Positions 33,431 through 44,849 of a stretch of DNA of 64,000 nucleotides are shown piece by piece; position 1 is the stretch's first letter; each line of letters starts with the position of its first letter. The notes under the pieces are model-generated. The model was not told where the DNA came from. It did no database searches and worked only from the letters and a program-made list of their open reading frames with translations. The position numbers and the translations under genes are program-made. Source of the stretch: Spiroplasma floricola 23-6 (GTDB lineage: Bacteria; Bacillota_I; Bacilli_A; Mycoplasmatales; Mycoplasmataceae); the NCBI RefSeq assembly GCF_002813555.1, contig NZ_CP025057.1:806001-870000 (forward strand), read 5' to 3'.

Positions 33431-34813
33431 TTAAATAGTTATTTTTTTCTTTTCTTTTAAATTTTCTATATATAGAAAGCCAACAATAAATATAATACCT
33501 ATTATTCAAGAAACCATTAAACTAAATCCAAACATTAAAGCCAATACATCAACTGTATACTGTAATGCCCCTATTGAATTAATTATTATAAAAGGTACGA
33601 ATGTTAAAATATTGCAAATTAATGCTTGAGCTGTTATTAATCAATTTTTACCTTCTCCATTAAAATGAGCACTAAAAGTAGATGCTGAAACATAGAAAAT
33701 AAAAAACCAAATTAATTTTGAAAATATAGTTCAACTTCTATTTACTAAATCAACATTGTTGTCTGAAAGAAACATTGTAAATTGCTTATAGACAGGAATA
33801 AAAATAGCAAAGGAAAGTAGAATTGACAATAATGATATTAATTGAAATTCAAAAATAAGCATTACTCTTTTTTTAAAATTTAGTTGATTTTGTGTTGAAA
33901 CAATTGACTTATTTATAGAAAAAATAACATTTGGTATCATCAATATTCAAGATCATATAACTGTATTTGATAACCAGTAAGCATCGCTTTCTTTTGCTAT
34001 ATTCATATTTTTTGCCATCATAAATAAGTAAAAAGTATTATTTATTGTTGAAAATAGAAACGAAGCTAATACATTTGAGAAAAATACTTTATTAAAATTT
34101 CATTTCTTGATGTTAAAACTAAATGTCTTTAAGTTAAAAAAGTTTTTAAAACCAAATATGTAAGCTAACATAATAATTGATGTAACAAATAAACAAATTT
34201 CAGTAAGAAGTGTGCTTAATCCTAATCCAATATATGCATTATCAAAAACATTATTATTTGCAAGAGTAAAGTCAAATATTATACTAATTAATAATTTAAC
34301 AATAAGTAAAGCTAAAAATCCTTTGTAATTTTTTAAATTTAATAAAATAACAGTTGAAATTCCAGTTAATATACTTGGAATTTTGCTTCACAATTGTAAT
34401 GAAAAAAATACTCTTTGTTCATAACCTTGTTGTGAACCTATTACTTTTACTAAATCACCTACAAATATATTCAAAACACAAATAAGTATAAAATAAATAA
34501 TAAATGTAAATATATAAACTTCTCTTATTTTATTAAGATCTTCTTTTTTACCAATTTTTATACTTCCAAATCATCAAAATAAAGGTAAGACTATTGTTTC
34601 TTGAATAACTTCTAGCATTATATTTAAATAATCTCATTGTGCATAAGTTTCAACACTTGCAGACATATATCTTGTTATAACAATAGCTCTAACCAATATT
34701 CAGCATGCAGGTATTAAAGAATATAAGAATATTCAAATGAAAAGATTTCAATGACTTTTTTGTTCTTTAAAAAGAGAGCTAAATTCCTCTTTTTTTATAT
34801 TAAATAAATTCAT
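33431..34813 (-). CDS. MATE/flippase-type multidrug or lipid transporter
   Basis: 460 aa, about 12 hydrophobic segments (LFIWIFLYSLIPACWILVRA, YIFTFIIYFILICVLNIFVG, LLSILLSFAIFIPVYKQF, WIIGIIFIVGFLYI and others). The pattern of two six-helix halves and the polar helix starts fit the MATE/MVF superfamily. The substrate cannot be told from sequence. Stop TAA 33431-33433, start 34813. Ribosome site weak. Confidence 0.65.
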
Positions 34814-34902
34814 TTTCTATTTTACCCCAATATTTTTTCACTCAGCTTTTAGTATATTCATATCAATTATAAATATTTAAATTTGAGTTTCTTTTTTGAT
34901 CT

Positions 34903-35475
34903 TTATTTATTCTTATGAGAATAGAATTTTCTTATGAGAATAGAATTCTTAACGTTAATAACATCTATTTTTTTATAACCCAAATACTTGAAAATTGCAA
35001 TAATTTGTAACACATATTTGCTATGTTCTTGTTTATCATCTCCAAAATTAACTCACAATCAACAAATATATCCAATATCATCATATTTACTTCCAAAATA
35101 AGAGCCATCTCAATCAATTAACTTTTTTGGCAACAATTTATTATTAAATATGGCATTTACTGGACTTATATCTCCATGTACTATTACATTATTTTCACTA
35201 TCTATATATAAAGACTGAAGTTCTGATATTATCTTTATAATTTTCATTGTTGATTCAAATGGCATAGCTTTTACTTTTTCTAATGTAATGCCTTTAACAT
35301 ATCTATATGAGTAAGTGAAATCATCAATATCTTTGAATTTTGAAAAATATTTAAACCTCTTTTCATTTAAAATGTTTGATATTTCAACTAAATTTTTTGA
35401 GTTACTATTTTTTTCCTTTATAATTCATTTACCTTTTTTAATTAACTTTTTACCAGACAATCCATTATTTTTCAT
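34903..35475 (-). CDS. Choline/aminoglycoside kinase-like phosphotransferase
   Basis: 190 aa, about two thirds of the usual APH-fold length. The catalytic loop VIVHGDISPVNAIF (HGD....N) and the metal-binding LIDWDGSYFGSKYDDIG are both clear; a KGK..IKEK segment near residue 15 may give the ATP-binding lysine. It could phosphorylate choline, lipopolysaccharide sugar or another small alcohol. The extreme C-terminus (NSILIRKFYSHKNK) is encoded by a 19-bp tandem duplication, so the end of the protein has probably been altered. No clear ribosome site at the ATG (35473-35475). Confidence 0.7.
34911..34949. repeat. 19-bp tandem duplication in the phosphotransferase gene
   Basis: Unit TCTTATGAGAATAGAATT plus one base occurs twice in a row. 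Because 19 is not a multiple of 3, loss of a unit would shift the reading frame at the C-terminus. Confidence 0.8.
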
Positions 35476-35596
35476 ATATTTATTTTAAAGGTTTATTGTT
35501 TATTTTTGAATAAAAAAACAAACTAATAGTTTGTTTAAAACATTAATTTTATACATAAATAAATATTTTACATTTTCTATATAAATAAATTTAAAA

Positions 35597-36047
35597 TTAT
35601 CTAATTGCGTTAAACCCTATTGATCCTGAATTTGTTAGATTTATTCATTTTGTTTCAAGTTCTTTTATTTCTTGTTTAGTTCAAGAAATAAAATCTTTAT
35701 TTTCTTCTACAATATAAAAGAAAATGTCTTTTAAAGATAAATCATAATATTTAATATATTCAACTATTTTTTTATATTTGATTTCAAGATTCTTTTTTTC
35801 TTCATAAAAAACCTTTTCGATATTTGCAATATGCTATTTTCATCTTAATGATAAATTTGTTGCTTGTCCTACATATATAGGTATTTTATAATCATCAGCT
35901 TGCTTATCATTGTGAATTTTTATTACATAAATTCCCTAATTTGTATTTTCAAACAATCCATTTTTTAAGGGATTAAAGTTTTTACCTCTTTGCTTGTTTA
36001 ATATTTTATCTAATGATTCAGAGTTAAATTTTGAAACACTATGGAAT
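35597..36047 (-). pseudogene. GIY-YIG nuclease-like gene with two in-frame TAG stops
   Basis: Continuous coding-like frame ending TNSGSIGFNAIR and TAA at 35597. Recognisable core: GIYVIKIHNDKQ, YKIPIYVGQATNLSLRW (the YVG half of GIY-YIG). Two TAG codons interrupt it, one right before GIYVI (near 35937) and one after the LSLRWK segment (near 35834). Both are true stops in this code. No start codon seen at the 5' end, so it is probably also truncated. Confidence 0.7.
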
Positions 36048-36050
36048 TTA

Positions 36051-36080
36051 AAAAAGTAGAGTTTAATCTCTACTTTTTTT
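36051..36080 (-). terminator. Terminator of the levansucrase gene (bidirectional)
   Basis: AAAAAGTAGAG, TTTAAT loop, CTCTACTTTTTTT; T-runs on both strands. Confidence 0.75.
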
Positions 36081-36098
36081 ATTATAAAAAGCAATAAA

Positions 36099-37451
36099 CT
36101 ATCTTCTCATAACTTGAGCTGGAAGAAGTTCATCTTCAATTGTTATTTTATCATCTTTAATTTTTAACAATAAACTTGGAGCTGCTCCTCTTATTCTTTG
36201 CAGTTCATTTTCTCCATTTGAAGAGAAATTAGAAAATGCTAAAGTTAGTAGATAATCAGAGTCTAAATTATCATACATAACTCCTCATGCATAAGCATAA
36301 TTTTTATTTCATACAACTTCTCCATTAATTGTTTCATTTTCTGGGTGTGAATATAATATTAATCCATCATCATTGATTGGTTTCATTTCTCCAAAAATAC
36401 TTTCTTTTGCTGTGAAACCATGTAAGCTATCATTTTTATCTAATCCTGGTGCTAAATTCATATTATAGTAACCATGTGTTGTTGTAAACATATAATATCT
36501 ATCATATTTGGCATTATAAATTAAACTTGGTCTTTCAGTTTCATCTGAAACTAGATTAGATGCTCATAAAGGATTTAAGAATTCTACTTTTCCTTCTTGT
36601 AAATTTAATTTAGCAATCCCTATTGCTGAATTTGCCATATTGCTTCTTTCAAAATCATAATTTTCTGGATAATCTTCAAATCCTCCAGTGTATTCAGGAA
36701 GTCTTTCACCTTCTTTACCAGTTAAAAGACCTGTGTTTCCTTCAAATAACATATATTCTTGATTTGTTTTTGGATCTCTAAAGTAAAATGGATCTCTAAA
36801 TGCTCATTTTTGTTTTGCATAACCTTGTGCTTCTGCTGCTTGATGAGTTTGATATAAATCTCCATCTGGTTGTGCTATTATTTTATGAAATACTGGAGTA
36901 TTAAATTTTGGAATATCTTGATCAAAATTTAAATCCATTTTAGCTAAAGCTATTCTTTGATTTCAATTTTTTCCATAAGTGTGATTAGAAACAGTATAAA
37001 ATAAATTAACTTGTTTTGTTTTTTCATCAAAGAGTGCTGAACCAGATCACTCTTCTGTACCTTCAATTAAATTTTGACTTAAAGCATATCCTCCTGGAAT
37101 TCAATCAGATCCAGTTTTTGAATAAAAGTACATTATTTTTGTATGTCCTGTTCCATCACTTGGTTTTGATAGAGCAAATCAAATTTGATATCCATTTATA
37201 GTAGCTACTTGACCATTATTATCTAATAGCGCTCAACTATCTCAAATATCATAATTATCGATAAAAGCAGTTTTATTTGAATAATCAATATTAGGTATTA
37301 ATCTTGATTGATCAAATTTTACTGTAGATGCAGCTTTTTCTGTTCATCTGTAAGTTTGATTATTAATGACTACTTGTTCTTGAACTAAAACATTACAAAT
37401 TGATGCACTTGGAAATAAAGAACTTCCAAGCAAACTTAATAATATTTTCAT
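36099..37451 (-). CDS. Secreted GH68 levansucrase
   Basis: 450 aa. Levansucrases split sucrose outside the cell and build levan from the fructose. Seen here: signal peptide MKILLSLLGSSLFPSASI; nucleophile block YDIWDSWAL (Asp near residue 72); the LIEGTEEWSGSALF block; RDP block WAFRDPFYF near 218; general acid/base block DETERPSLIY near 303 (Glu). All three catalytic positions of GH68 are present and the length is normal. The start at 37451 has AAAGGGTC upstream. A Cys follows the signal region but the lipobox is poor, so release or anchoring is open. Its leader has a G-rich element (37474-37488). Confidence 0.87.
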
Positions 37452-37473
37452 ATTTGACCCTTTCTTTCGCAAG

Positions 37474-37488
37474 CCCACCCAACCAACC
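37474..37488 (-). promoter_or_regulatory. G-rich leader element, copy 1
   Basis: Minus strand GGTTGGTTGGGTGGG, four G-runs with 1-2 nt loops, 23-37 nt upstream of the levansucrase ATG. The same 15-mer occurs at 56528-56542. It could fold as a two-tetrad quadruplex in the leader. Confidence 0.4.
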
Positions 37489-37647
37489 AAATATTGATAG
37501 TTGATAAATATTTATATTATTTTTTATGATATTTTTTAATTCTTAACTCTAAATATGTCTTTTGCTAATTGCTAATTGTTCTTATCATACTCTTTAAAAT
37601 AAATAAAACAATATTATTTAATGATTATTTTATATTAATATAAAAAA

Positions 37648-37676
37648 GAAAAAGTAATTAGATAATTACTTTTTCT
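37648..37676 (-). terminator. Terminator of the secreted protein gene at 37696
   Basis: Stem AGAAAAAGTAATTA/TAATTACTTTTTCT, followed by T on the minus strand. Confidence 0.65.
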
Positions 37677-37695
37677 AATATTTTAAATAAATTCT

Positions 37696-38775
37696 TTACA
37701 ATATAAAAATATTTACAACATTTAATTTGGCTTTAGCTCTTGAATAATATGTATTTATTCAACTTGCATATGCTTTAACTTCTATTTTAAATTCAAATTC
37801 TATTCTATTTGTAAATGTTATGCTTCTTACATAACCTTTTGAGAAATTTCAATTTACTGATCCATAATATTCTCTATCTCATAATTTATAAGGTCCACTA
37901 TTAATTTGATATTTTACAATTCCATTATGATATTGTGTTATAAGAGAATTTTTATCTTCAATTGCTGAAAGAGCGCTAAATTCAAAACTAAAAAATTTAA
38001 AATGAGATAAAAAATCATTCATTCCAAATACTGGATAATGAACTACTTTAAATGTTTGAGAGTCATATTGAGTAGAATTATAAGCTTCTACAAATAAATC
38101 TCTTGATCTAAATTGATCTTCAAATTCTAATCCAGATCTATAGTTAATAGTTTCTTCTTGTCCTGCAAATTCATATAAACCAACTAGTGTAACTTCACTA
38201 TATTTAAAGTTAGTAAGTGAGAACATATAATTTTTTAACTTTGGATTTTCTTTCATAAGAGTTTCTCTAATTTTATTTTCATTTGGATTATAAATAAATC
38301 CTATATCACTTTGAGTAATATAGTTTGCCAATTTTTCTGGTTCCGGATTTACAGTTGTAGAGTTTGTAATTACTAAGTTTGCAGTTAAGTGACCTTTAAA
38401 TAATTCATTTTCACTTAAAGCTCTAAAACGCAATTTAGTTTCAATTACTTCTTCAGGTTCAGGAATTTTAAAGTCATATCCGCTTAATTCTCAATAATTG
38501 CGATTCTCTAGAAAATCATATAGTGCATCATAAACATCATCATTATCTGCACTGTCCATTATTTCATAAATAAGAAATTTAAGCATATCCTCTTCTGTTT
38601 CTAATTTGACATTCTTTACATCCACATATGTTGTTTCAATTTTAATTTTAGTTAAATCAACTTTTTCAGATGAGTCGATACTTAATATATGTGCACTATT
38701 TGTACTGTTTATAATTGAAGCAGTTGATGGTGAAGTTAAACCAACACTTGCAACTAATCCTAATAATATATTCAT
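37696..38775 (-). CDS. Secreted protein of unknown function
   Basis: 359 aa with a signal peptide MNILLGLVASVGLTSPSTA and no lipobox Cys. The body is rich in aromatic and charged residues (TLVGLYEFAGQEETINYRSG, FFSFEFSALSAIEDKNS) and ends KAKLNVVNIFIL. I chose ATG 38773-38775 because AAAGGAG lies upstream and the signal peptide then starts properly; the ATG at 38820 has no ribosome site. I do not recognise the family. It is next to the levansucrase but has its own terminator, so it is a separate transcript. Confidence 0.7.
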
Positions 38776-38883
38776 ATTTGTGACTTTTCTCCTTTCGAAC
38801 ACTAACTCTTTAGTCTTCATTTTTATAATAGTTAATAATGTTATAAAAACTCTTTTTTCTTTACAAGTAAGGAAAATTAAAAA

Positions 38884-38905
38884 AACTTTACAGTATTGTA
38901 AAGTT
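38884..38905 (-). terminator. Terminator of the AlaX-type gene
   Basis: Perfect 8-bp stem AACTTTAC/GTAAAGTT followed by a T-run on the minus strand. Confidence 0.8.
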
Positions 38906-38926
38906 CTCTAACTATTTTTTTAGTAA

Positions 38927-40210
38927 TTAATTTTTAATTTTTGATCTTTCTAAGATTTTTCCTTGTGCAGTTTTTTCATTTCCTCCACCTTTAATTACTA
39001 ATGAATCATGTGTATCCATTCTTTCAAAAGCATTAATAGAGCAATTAGATTTACAGAAAAACATTTTTGCACCTTGATCAATTATTTCTACATATGAATT
39101 TTTATTATTTTTTAAAACAGTTTCACAAATAAAATTATAATCTTTGTTCTCCAAATTATTTTCGTTTATTACAAATATTTTATTATCTCCAAACACAGTT
39201 GGTTCTATATTTTTATATTTATTAAATAAGAAATCTTTTTTCTTTGCATCAACATGAATTAAATATTCATTCATTGCTTTTCTTAAATTTGTTGTAATAA
39301 TTTTAAATTTTATATATACATCTCACTTTGGAAGTAAAAATTCTTTTGTAATTGTTAAAATGGCATCTCTTGCTTTTTCAACATTTTTATCTTCCCCATA
39401 CTTAAATTTAAGTGATGAGTATTTTTCAGATATATGAATAACTTCTGGAAGTTCATTTTTTCTAAACTTATCATATTCTTGTTCTAAAAATTTTGGATTT
39501 GTTCTTGCATAAAATCTGTAAATATTACTTCCTTTTGATTCAAAATCATAAATTAAAAAATTAGGTATTTCAAGTAAGTTCCTTACATGAGTTCCACTAC
39601 ACAGTTGAATGGAGATGTTTTTGAATTTTACAATTCTTAAATCTCCTTCTAATTCTTTTTCATTAAATTCTATAGCAAGATTATATTCATTTTTTGCAGT
39701 TTGTGCATCAACAATAATTTCTTCTTTATATGCTCCCGATTTTGTTTTTTTAATAACTATTTGATTTAATTTAAAAATTAAATCTCAATCCACTTTTTCA
39801 TCAAGTTGCATATCAATTCTTAAACCATTTTCATCATTAAAATAACCTTTTCCTAAACTTGTTGGAAACAGTTCTCTTATTGTATCAAATAATAAATGAG
39901 CTGCACTGTGGTTTTGACTTACAAGTTCTCTGTGTTTTAAATCAATTTTTGCAACAACTTCTGATCCTACTTGAATATCTTTTATTAATTCAGTTTTATG
40001 CACTACTTTATCTTCACTTATTGCAAGACCCAATATTTTATAGCTGTTATTATTAAATTCAATTACCCCTAGATCTCCTGTTTGTCCTGCAGATTCTGGA
40101 AAAAATACAGTTTCTTGTAAATACATTAAAGTAAATTTTTCTTTATTTACAAATTCTGTTACTTTAGTATTTATTTCAAATTGTTCATAGCCTTTAAAGT
40201 TTTTTAACAT
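38927..40210 (-). CDS. AlaX-type alanyl-tRNA editing protein (long form)
   Basis: 427 aa. It should hydrolyse tRNA-Ala mischarged with Ser or Gly. The second-additional/editing domain of AlaRS is clear: FFPESAGQTGDLG near residue 40, zinc motif HSAAH near 103 and CSGTH near 203. The C-terminal region ends with a DHHA1-like block, LVIKGGGNEKTAQGKI, as in AlaRS, so this is the long AlaX form without the aminoacylation core. Start at 40210 after GGGAGATAAAAA. Confidence 0.85.
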
Positions 40211-40299
40211 TTTTTATCTCCCTGTTATTAAGATAATTTTTTTATTATCAGTATAAATTTATTATAAAGAAATATATTGTTAAAGAAAAGTTAAAAAAT

Positions 40300-40328
40300 A
40301 AAAAGAGCAATTTTAAATTGCTCTTTTT
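40300..40328 (-). terminator. Terminator of lipoprotein J
   Basis: Stem AAAAAGAGCAATTT/AAATTGCTCTTTTT. Confidence 0.8.
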
Positions 40329-40351
40329 ATTACAAATGTATTTTTAAATTA

Positions 40352-42028
40352 TTAAAAGTTACAATAAAATAATGCTCCTGTAAAACCAAAATAGTATCTA
40401 AAAAAACCTAAATTTACTCTCAATTGTTTATAAGTTGTAGTATTTGAAATCATATAATAGGATTTAGTAGTTCTACTTACAGTATCACTTATACCAAAAT
40501 TAAATTGTAAAATATTATTTTGATTATTGATAGTCATTTTCTTTAAAGATTCATTATAATCTTTCCATTTAAATGTTGTATAGTAACTAGAACTTGAAGT
40601 TGGCAATTCAAGACCATCTCAAAGAGGATTTTTTACAGTTGTTTTTGTTTGACCTAATGCATTATCATGACTTAGTGCTGTTGAATCATCAATTTTTACT
40701 ATTTCAGCCAAATTGTGAAATTCTTGTGCTAAGTGAGTTAAGTACTCTTTTGCTTTAACACTTGTTTTAGATATGTTATTTGAACTAACTGTAGTATATT
40801 GAGATTTATATGTAAATGGTATCATTACTGTTCCTAAACTGATAGGTTCACTTCCAGCATATTTTACTTTTAAATTACTTAAAGTAAATTGACCAAAAGA
40901 ATAAACTCCTTCTAAGTATTTTGAGATTTCTTCTTCATTAGTATTACTATCATATTTTCATTTTCTTTTCAAAAATATAACTTCTTTTTCAAAGTCTTTA
41001 TACAAATCTTGATATAGTTGTAGATTGAAGAACTTATCTTATCAGTTATCTTCTAAATTGGCTCTAAACAATATATTGTTAATTACATTAGCTTGTGCAT
41101 AATTTAAATTATTAGAATCTGTTTGAAATTCTTTTTCTATTACTAAATTGTCTAAAAAATTTGTACCTTCAAAAATAATTTCAGCTTTATCATTTCCATT
41201 ACTCTCTATTGAATTTTCTTCTATTTCTTTCATAAAATCATTAATATTTTGTTCATTCTTTTTTGGGTCAAAATAGTTTGCAATATCTTGAGAAACATCT
41301 TTTCAACTTGAGTAAGGATTAACTCCTAGTTTTGTATCACTAAAATGAATTGTTAATTCTTTTTGATTAAATAATTTTTTTCCCACATCAGTTATATTAA
41401 TTACTTCTTTAATGTATTCTTTATTTTCAAAAAGATTAAAAGTTACTTTATAAGTATAAACTTCTGTATTAATTGATTGTAAAAAGTATTGTCAGTTAAA
41501 ATTAACTTCAAATTCTCCTGTATATACTATTTTATCTTCTACATTTTGTTTTTTAATAGTTATTTCTTTTCCAAGATAATAATTGGCATACACATTTTGT
41601 ACTTTTGAAAGAAATATTGAATAATTATTAATCGTATTTGTTTTTAAAAGATTTAAATTATTCTCAAGATTATTTAAATTAACAAAATTTTGTAAATCAT
41701 TTTTTAATTGATCTACATTATTTAAAGAGCTTATTGATAAATTCAATTCTTTATCTTCTTTTCCTTCAAATAAACTTTTTAAATTATTTTTACTAAAAAA
41801 TTTATAGTCATTTGTAAAATCATTTACAAAGGCATTTTTATATTGAATAAAATGATTTTGAAATACTGAACTTATATCTCTTTTTAAATTTTCTAATAAT
41901 TCTTTATCTATATCTTTATCTTTATCATCTTTAATTTCTGTAACTGGTTCTTCACCACAAGCAACTATTGATAATGTTGAACTTGTTGTAATAGCACAAG
42001 CAGAAAACAATATTAAAAGTTTTTTCAT
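40352..42028 (-). pseudogene. Lipoprotein J, interrupted by one TAA
   Basis: Member of a second lipoprotein family (J-M, about 550 aa). Signal peptide MKKLLILFSACAITTSSTLS, lipobox IVAC. Frame stays open from 42028 to 41039, where TAA follows a Trp (TGA TAA GAT); paralogue L has W followed directly by the KEFF block here. After that the same frame is open again to TAA 40352, with family blocks VYSFGQFTLSNLKV, IPFTYKSQYTTVSSN, KEYLTHLAQEFHNL and tail FGFTGALFYCNF. I checked the other gaps for in-frame TAA/TAG and found none. A 330-residue truncated lipoprotein could still be made. Confidence 0.75.
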
Positions 42029-42135
42029 ACCCTTATTTCCCCTTTAGTTTTACCTACCTAAATCTTATCATAATAAAAGTGTTTTAGAAAGATAAAAAAG
42101 TTAATTAAGCTTTTACTTATAGCAATTTTTGAGAA

Positions 42136-42164
42136 AATAAAAAAGTAATAAAAATTACTTTTTT
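42136..42164 (-). terminator. Terminator of lipoprotein K
   Basis: Stem AAAAAGTAAT/ATTACTTTTT with T-run on the minus strand. Confidence 0.7.
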
Positions 42165-42189
42165 ATATATTTAATTTATATTTTTTCCA

Positions 42190-43832
42190 TTATACTTTTG
42201 AAAAAAACAAAGCACCTTTATGAGAAAATTTATATTTAAAATAACCCAAATTAACTAAAACATCTTTTGCAGTACTTGCATCAGAAATTAGATAATTGGA
42301 GTTTGTTTTATATACATAGCTATTAGAACTATATTCTTGAATTTTCAATATATCATTTTCATTATTTATAACTACTTTTTTTAAAGATTCATTATAATCA
42401 TTATAATTAAAAGTATTATACCTACTATTTGTAAAATTCAAATTTAGTTCTTCTCATATATAAGTATCTTTAACTGTACTAGTATATGCCAAAGCTTTGT
42501 CTGGTCAATTTGAATCTGTAGATTTTGCAATTTTGGTTACATTGTGAAATTTTTCTAATAAAGTAGTTAAGTATTTTTTTGCACTTACACTCGTTTCCCC
42601 TATTTTATCAGAACTAACTGTAGTGTATTGAGATTTATATGTAAATGGAATTACAACTGGAGCCAAATTAATAGGTTGATTATCTTTATATACTAATTGC
42701 AAATTATTTAAAGTAAAGTGACCAAAAGAATAAATTCCTTTTAAGTACTCATTAATATTTTGACTATTTGAACTTTGATCTTCTCATAGTTTTGCAAATT
42801 CTGAAACTGAGTTTTCAAAACTTATATATGATTCTTTATTTGAATTTAAATCAAAGAATTTAGTTCAATTATCAGTTTCTAAATTAGCTTTAAATACTAA
42901 ATTATTAAAGATTTCAAGTTCCTCACCAGATAGATATGCACCAGAGTTAGTATATTTAAACTCATTTGCTACTTTTAAATTTTCTATTAAAGTAGCATTA
43001 CTTGATTGCAAATTAAATTTAGTATTCTCACTATATTTTTTTATTTCTTCAAAAAATGAGTTAACATTTTGCTCAGTTTGAAATATTTTAAAATATTTTG
43101 AGAAACATTTTTTCAACTTAAATCTTTGTCAATATCTAATTTTTTATTATTAAAATGAATTAATGAAGTTTCATCATTAAAAAACTTTTTACCAACATTA
43201 GCTATTTCAGTAATATGAGGAATTAATTCTTTATCTTCTGAAATAATAAAACTTCCTTTATAATTGTAAGTTTCTGTATTAACTGACTCTGTATAATATT
43301 GTCACTTAAAATTAACTTCAAAATTTCCTGTATATGTTATGTTATCATCAATTATTTGTCTTCTAATTATAAAGTCTGGTCCAAATTCATAATTTGCATA
43401 AACACTATTCACTTTTGAAAGAAATATAGAATAATTATTTTTATCACTATTTTTTAAAGAGTTTATATCAGTTTTTAGATCCTCTAAATTAAGATGCTTT
43501 TGTAAATCTTTATTAAAGCTATCTAAATTTGCTAAGGAGTTTATTGATATTTTTATTTCTCCATCTTGTGAATTTGTATATAAATTAGCCAAGTTAGTAC
43601 TATTGAAAAATTCATAAAGTTCATCTGCTTTATCAAAAGTTTGTACAAATGGGATGTTATTTTTAATGAAATGACTGTCATATTTTAAATTCGCTTCATT
43701 TTTTAACATTTTTAATAAATCTTGATCTACTTCATAGATATCTGTAATTGATTTTGTACCACAAGCAACTATCGATGATGATGTACCTGTTATAATTGCA
43801 CAAATAGAGAACAGCATTAAAAGTCTTTTCAT
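42190..43832 (-). pseudogene. Lipoprotein K, frameshifted
   Basis: Same family as J. Signal peptide MKRLLMLFSICAIITGTSSS, lipobox IVAC. The 5' part (43832 to about 43085) and the 3' part (43116 to 42190) are in different frames. The break lies in a short A-run: SQNILKYFK then should continue TEQNVNSFF but one A is missing (TTC AAA CTG). Reading straight on gives LSKMLTHFLKK and TAA at 43041. The 3' part still has GAYLSGEELEIFNNLVF, VYSFG-like block YSFGHFTLNNLQL and tail FSHKGALFFSKV. Confidence 0.75.
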
Positions 43833-43898
43833 TTTTTTACCCCCTTTTTTTGATTAGTATAATACTACACTAAAAAATTTTAAAGTAAATAAAACTCT

Positions 43899-44849
43899 TT
43901 AACTTTTAATTTTTGTTTTATTATTTTGATTATCTTCAATAGCTTTATTAATTGACTCCATATTTATTGGTAACTTTACAAGATTTAATATTGGATTTGC
44001 CAATCCAATAAAGTATAAGAAGATTCAATTTATTTCTTTTAATGAGTTTGTTGCAAAAACAATAGAGTTTTCATCCTCATTATATCTAAAGCTTTTAATA
44101 TTTTTTTCTTTTAAGAAGTCTTTAAATTTCTCAACACTAAATTTCTTATCTAAAAATAACTTGTACTTATTATAAATATTTAATTCTTTTTGAGAACCTT
44201 GAAAGATTTTTTGACCTTCTTCTAAGATTATATAATCATCGATAATATCTCATATTTCATCAATATTGTGAGCTGTAATAATAACAGTTTTTCCCATTTT
44301 TTTATGCTCTTTTAATAAGTTTTTAATTTTATTTCTTCAATAAGAATCTAAATTAGCTCCAGGTTCATCTAAAATTATAATCTCTGCTCTTTTAATAAAA
44401 CACATAATTAAGTTCATTCTATTTTTCATTCCCCATGAAAAATTTTTAACTTTTTTATTTCTTTCTTCTCAAAGACCAAAATAAGTCATTCAATATTCAA
44501 TCTCTTCTTTTATTTTATTTTTTTCAATATTAAATGATAAGCAAATTAACTTTAAAAAACTATATGCTGAAATATCATAAAGAGAAAAATCCATTTGAGT
44601 ATAAAAACCAAATAATGAATTTTGTAAGTATGAACGACGCTTTCTTCTATTTACACTGTTAAAGAATATGTTTCCTTTGTATTTTTTAATTGCCCCTATT
44701 ATTGAATTTAAAATAACAGATTTTCCACTACCACTTCTTCCACACAAAGCAGTAATTTTTCCTGCTTTGATTTCCAAATCAATAGGACCTATTTGAGTTT
44801 TTTTAAATTTCTTTTTAAAATCTTGAAAATTAATAACTGTTGTTTCCAT
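43899..44849 (-). CDS. ABC transporter ATPase 1
   Basis: 316 aa. Walker A CGRSGSGKS near residues 36-44, Q-loop YTQMDFS, signature region NFSWGMKNRMNL (degenerate LSGGQ), Walker B EIIILDEPGANLD, H-switch IITAHNID. The C-terminal 90 residues (DKKFSVEKFKDFLKEKN) are an extra domain. The ATG overlaps the stop of permease 1 by 1 nt (TAATG), so the two are translationally coupled. It forms an ABC-2 type exporter with that permease. Confidence 0.85.

Noticed and set aside
42865-43116. Separate gene starting MKKCFSKYF in lipoprotein K
   Set aside because: It is the 3' part of K after loss of one A; the family match continues upstream in the other frame and there is no ribosome site.
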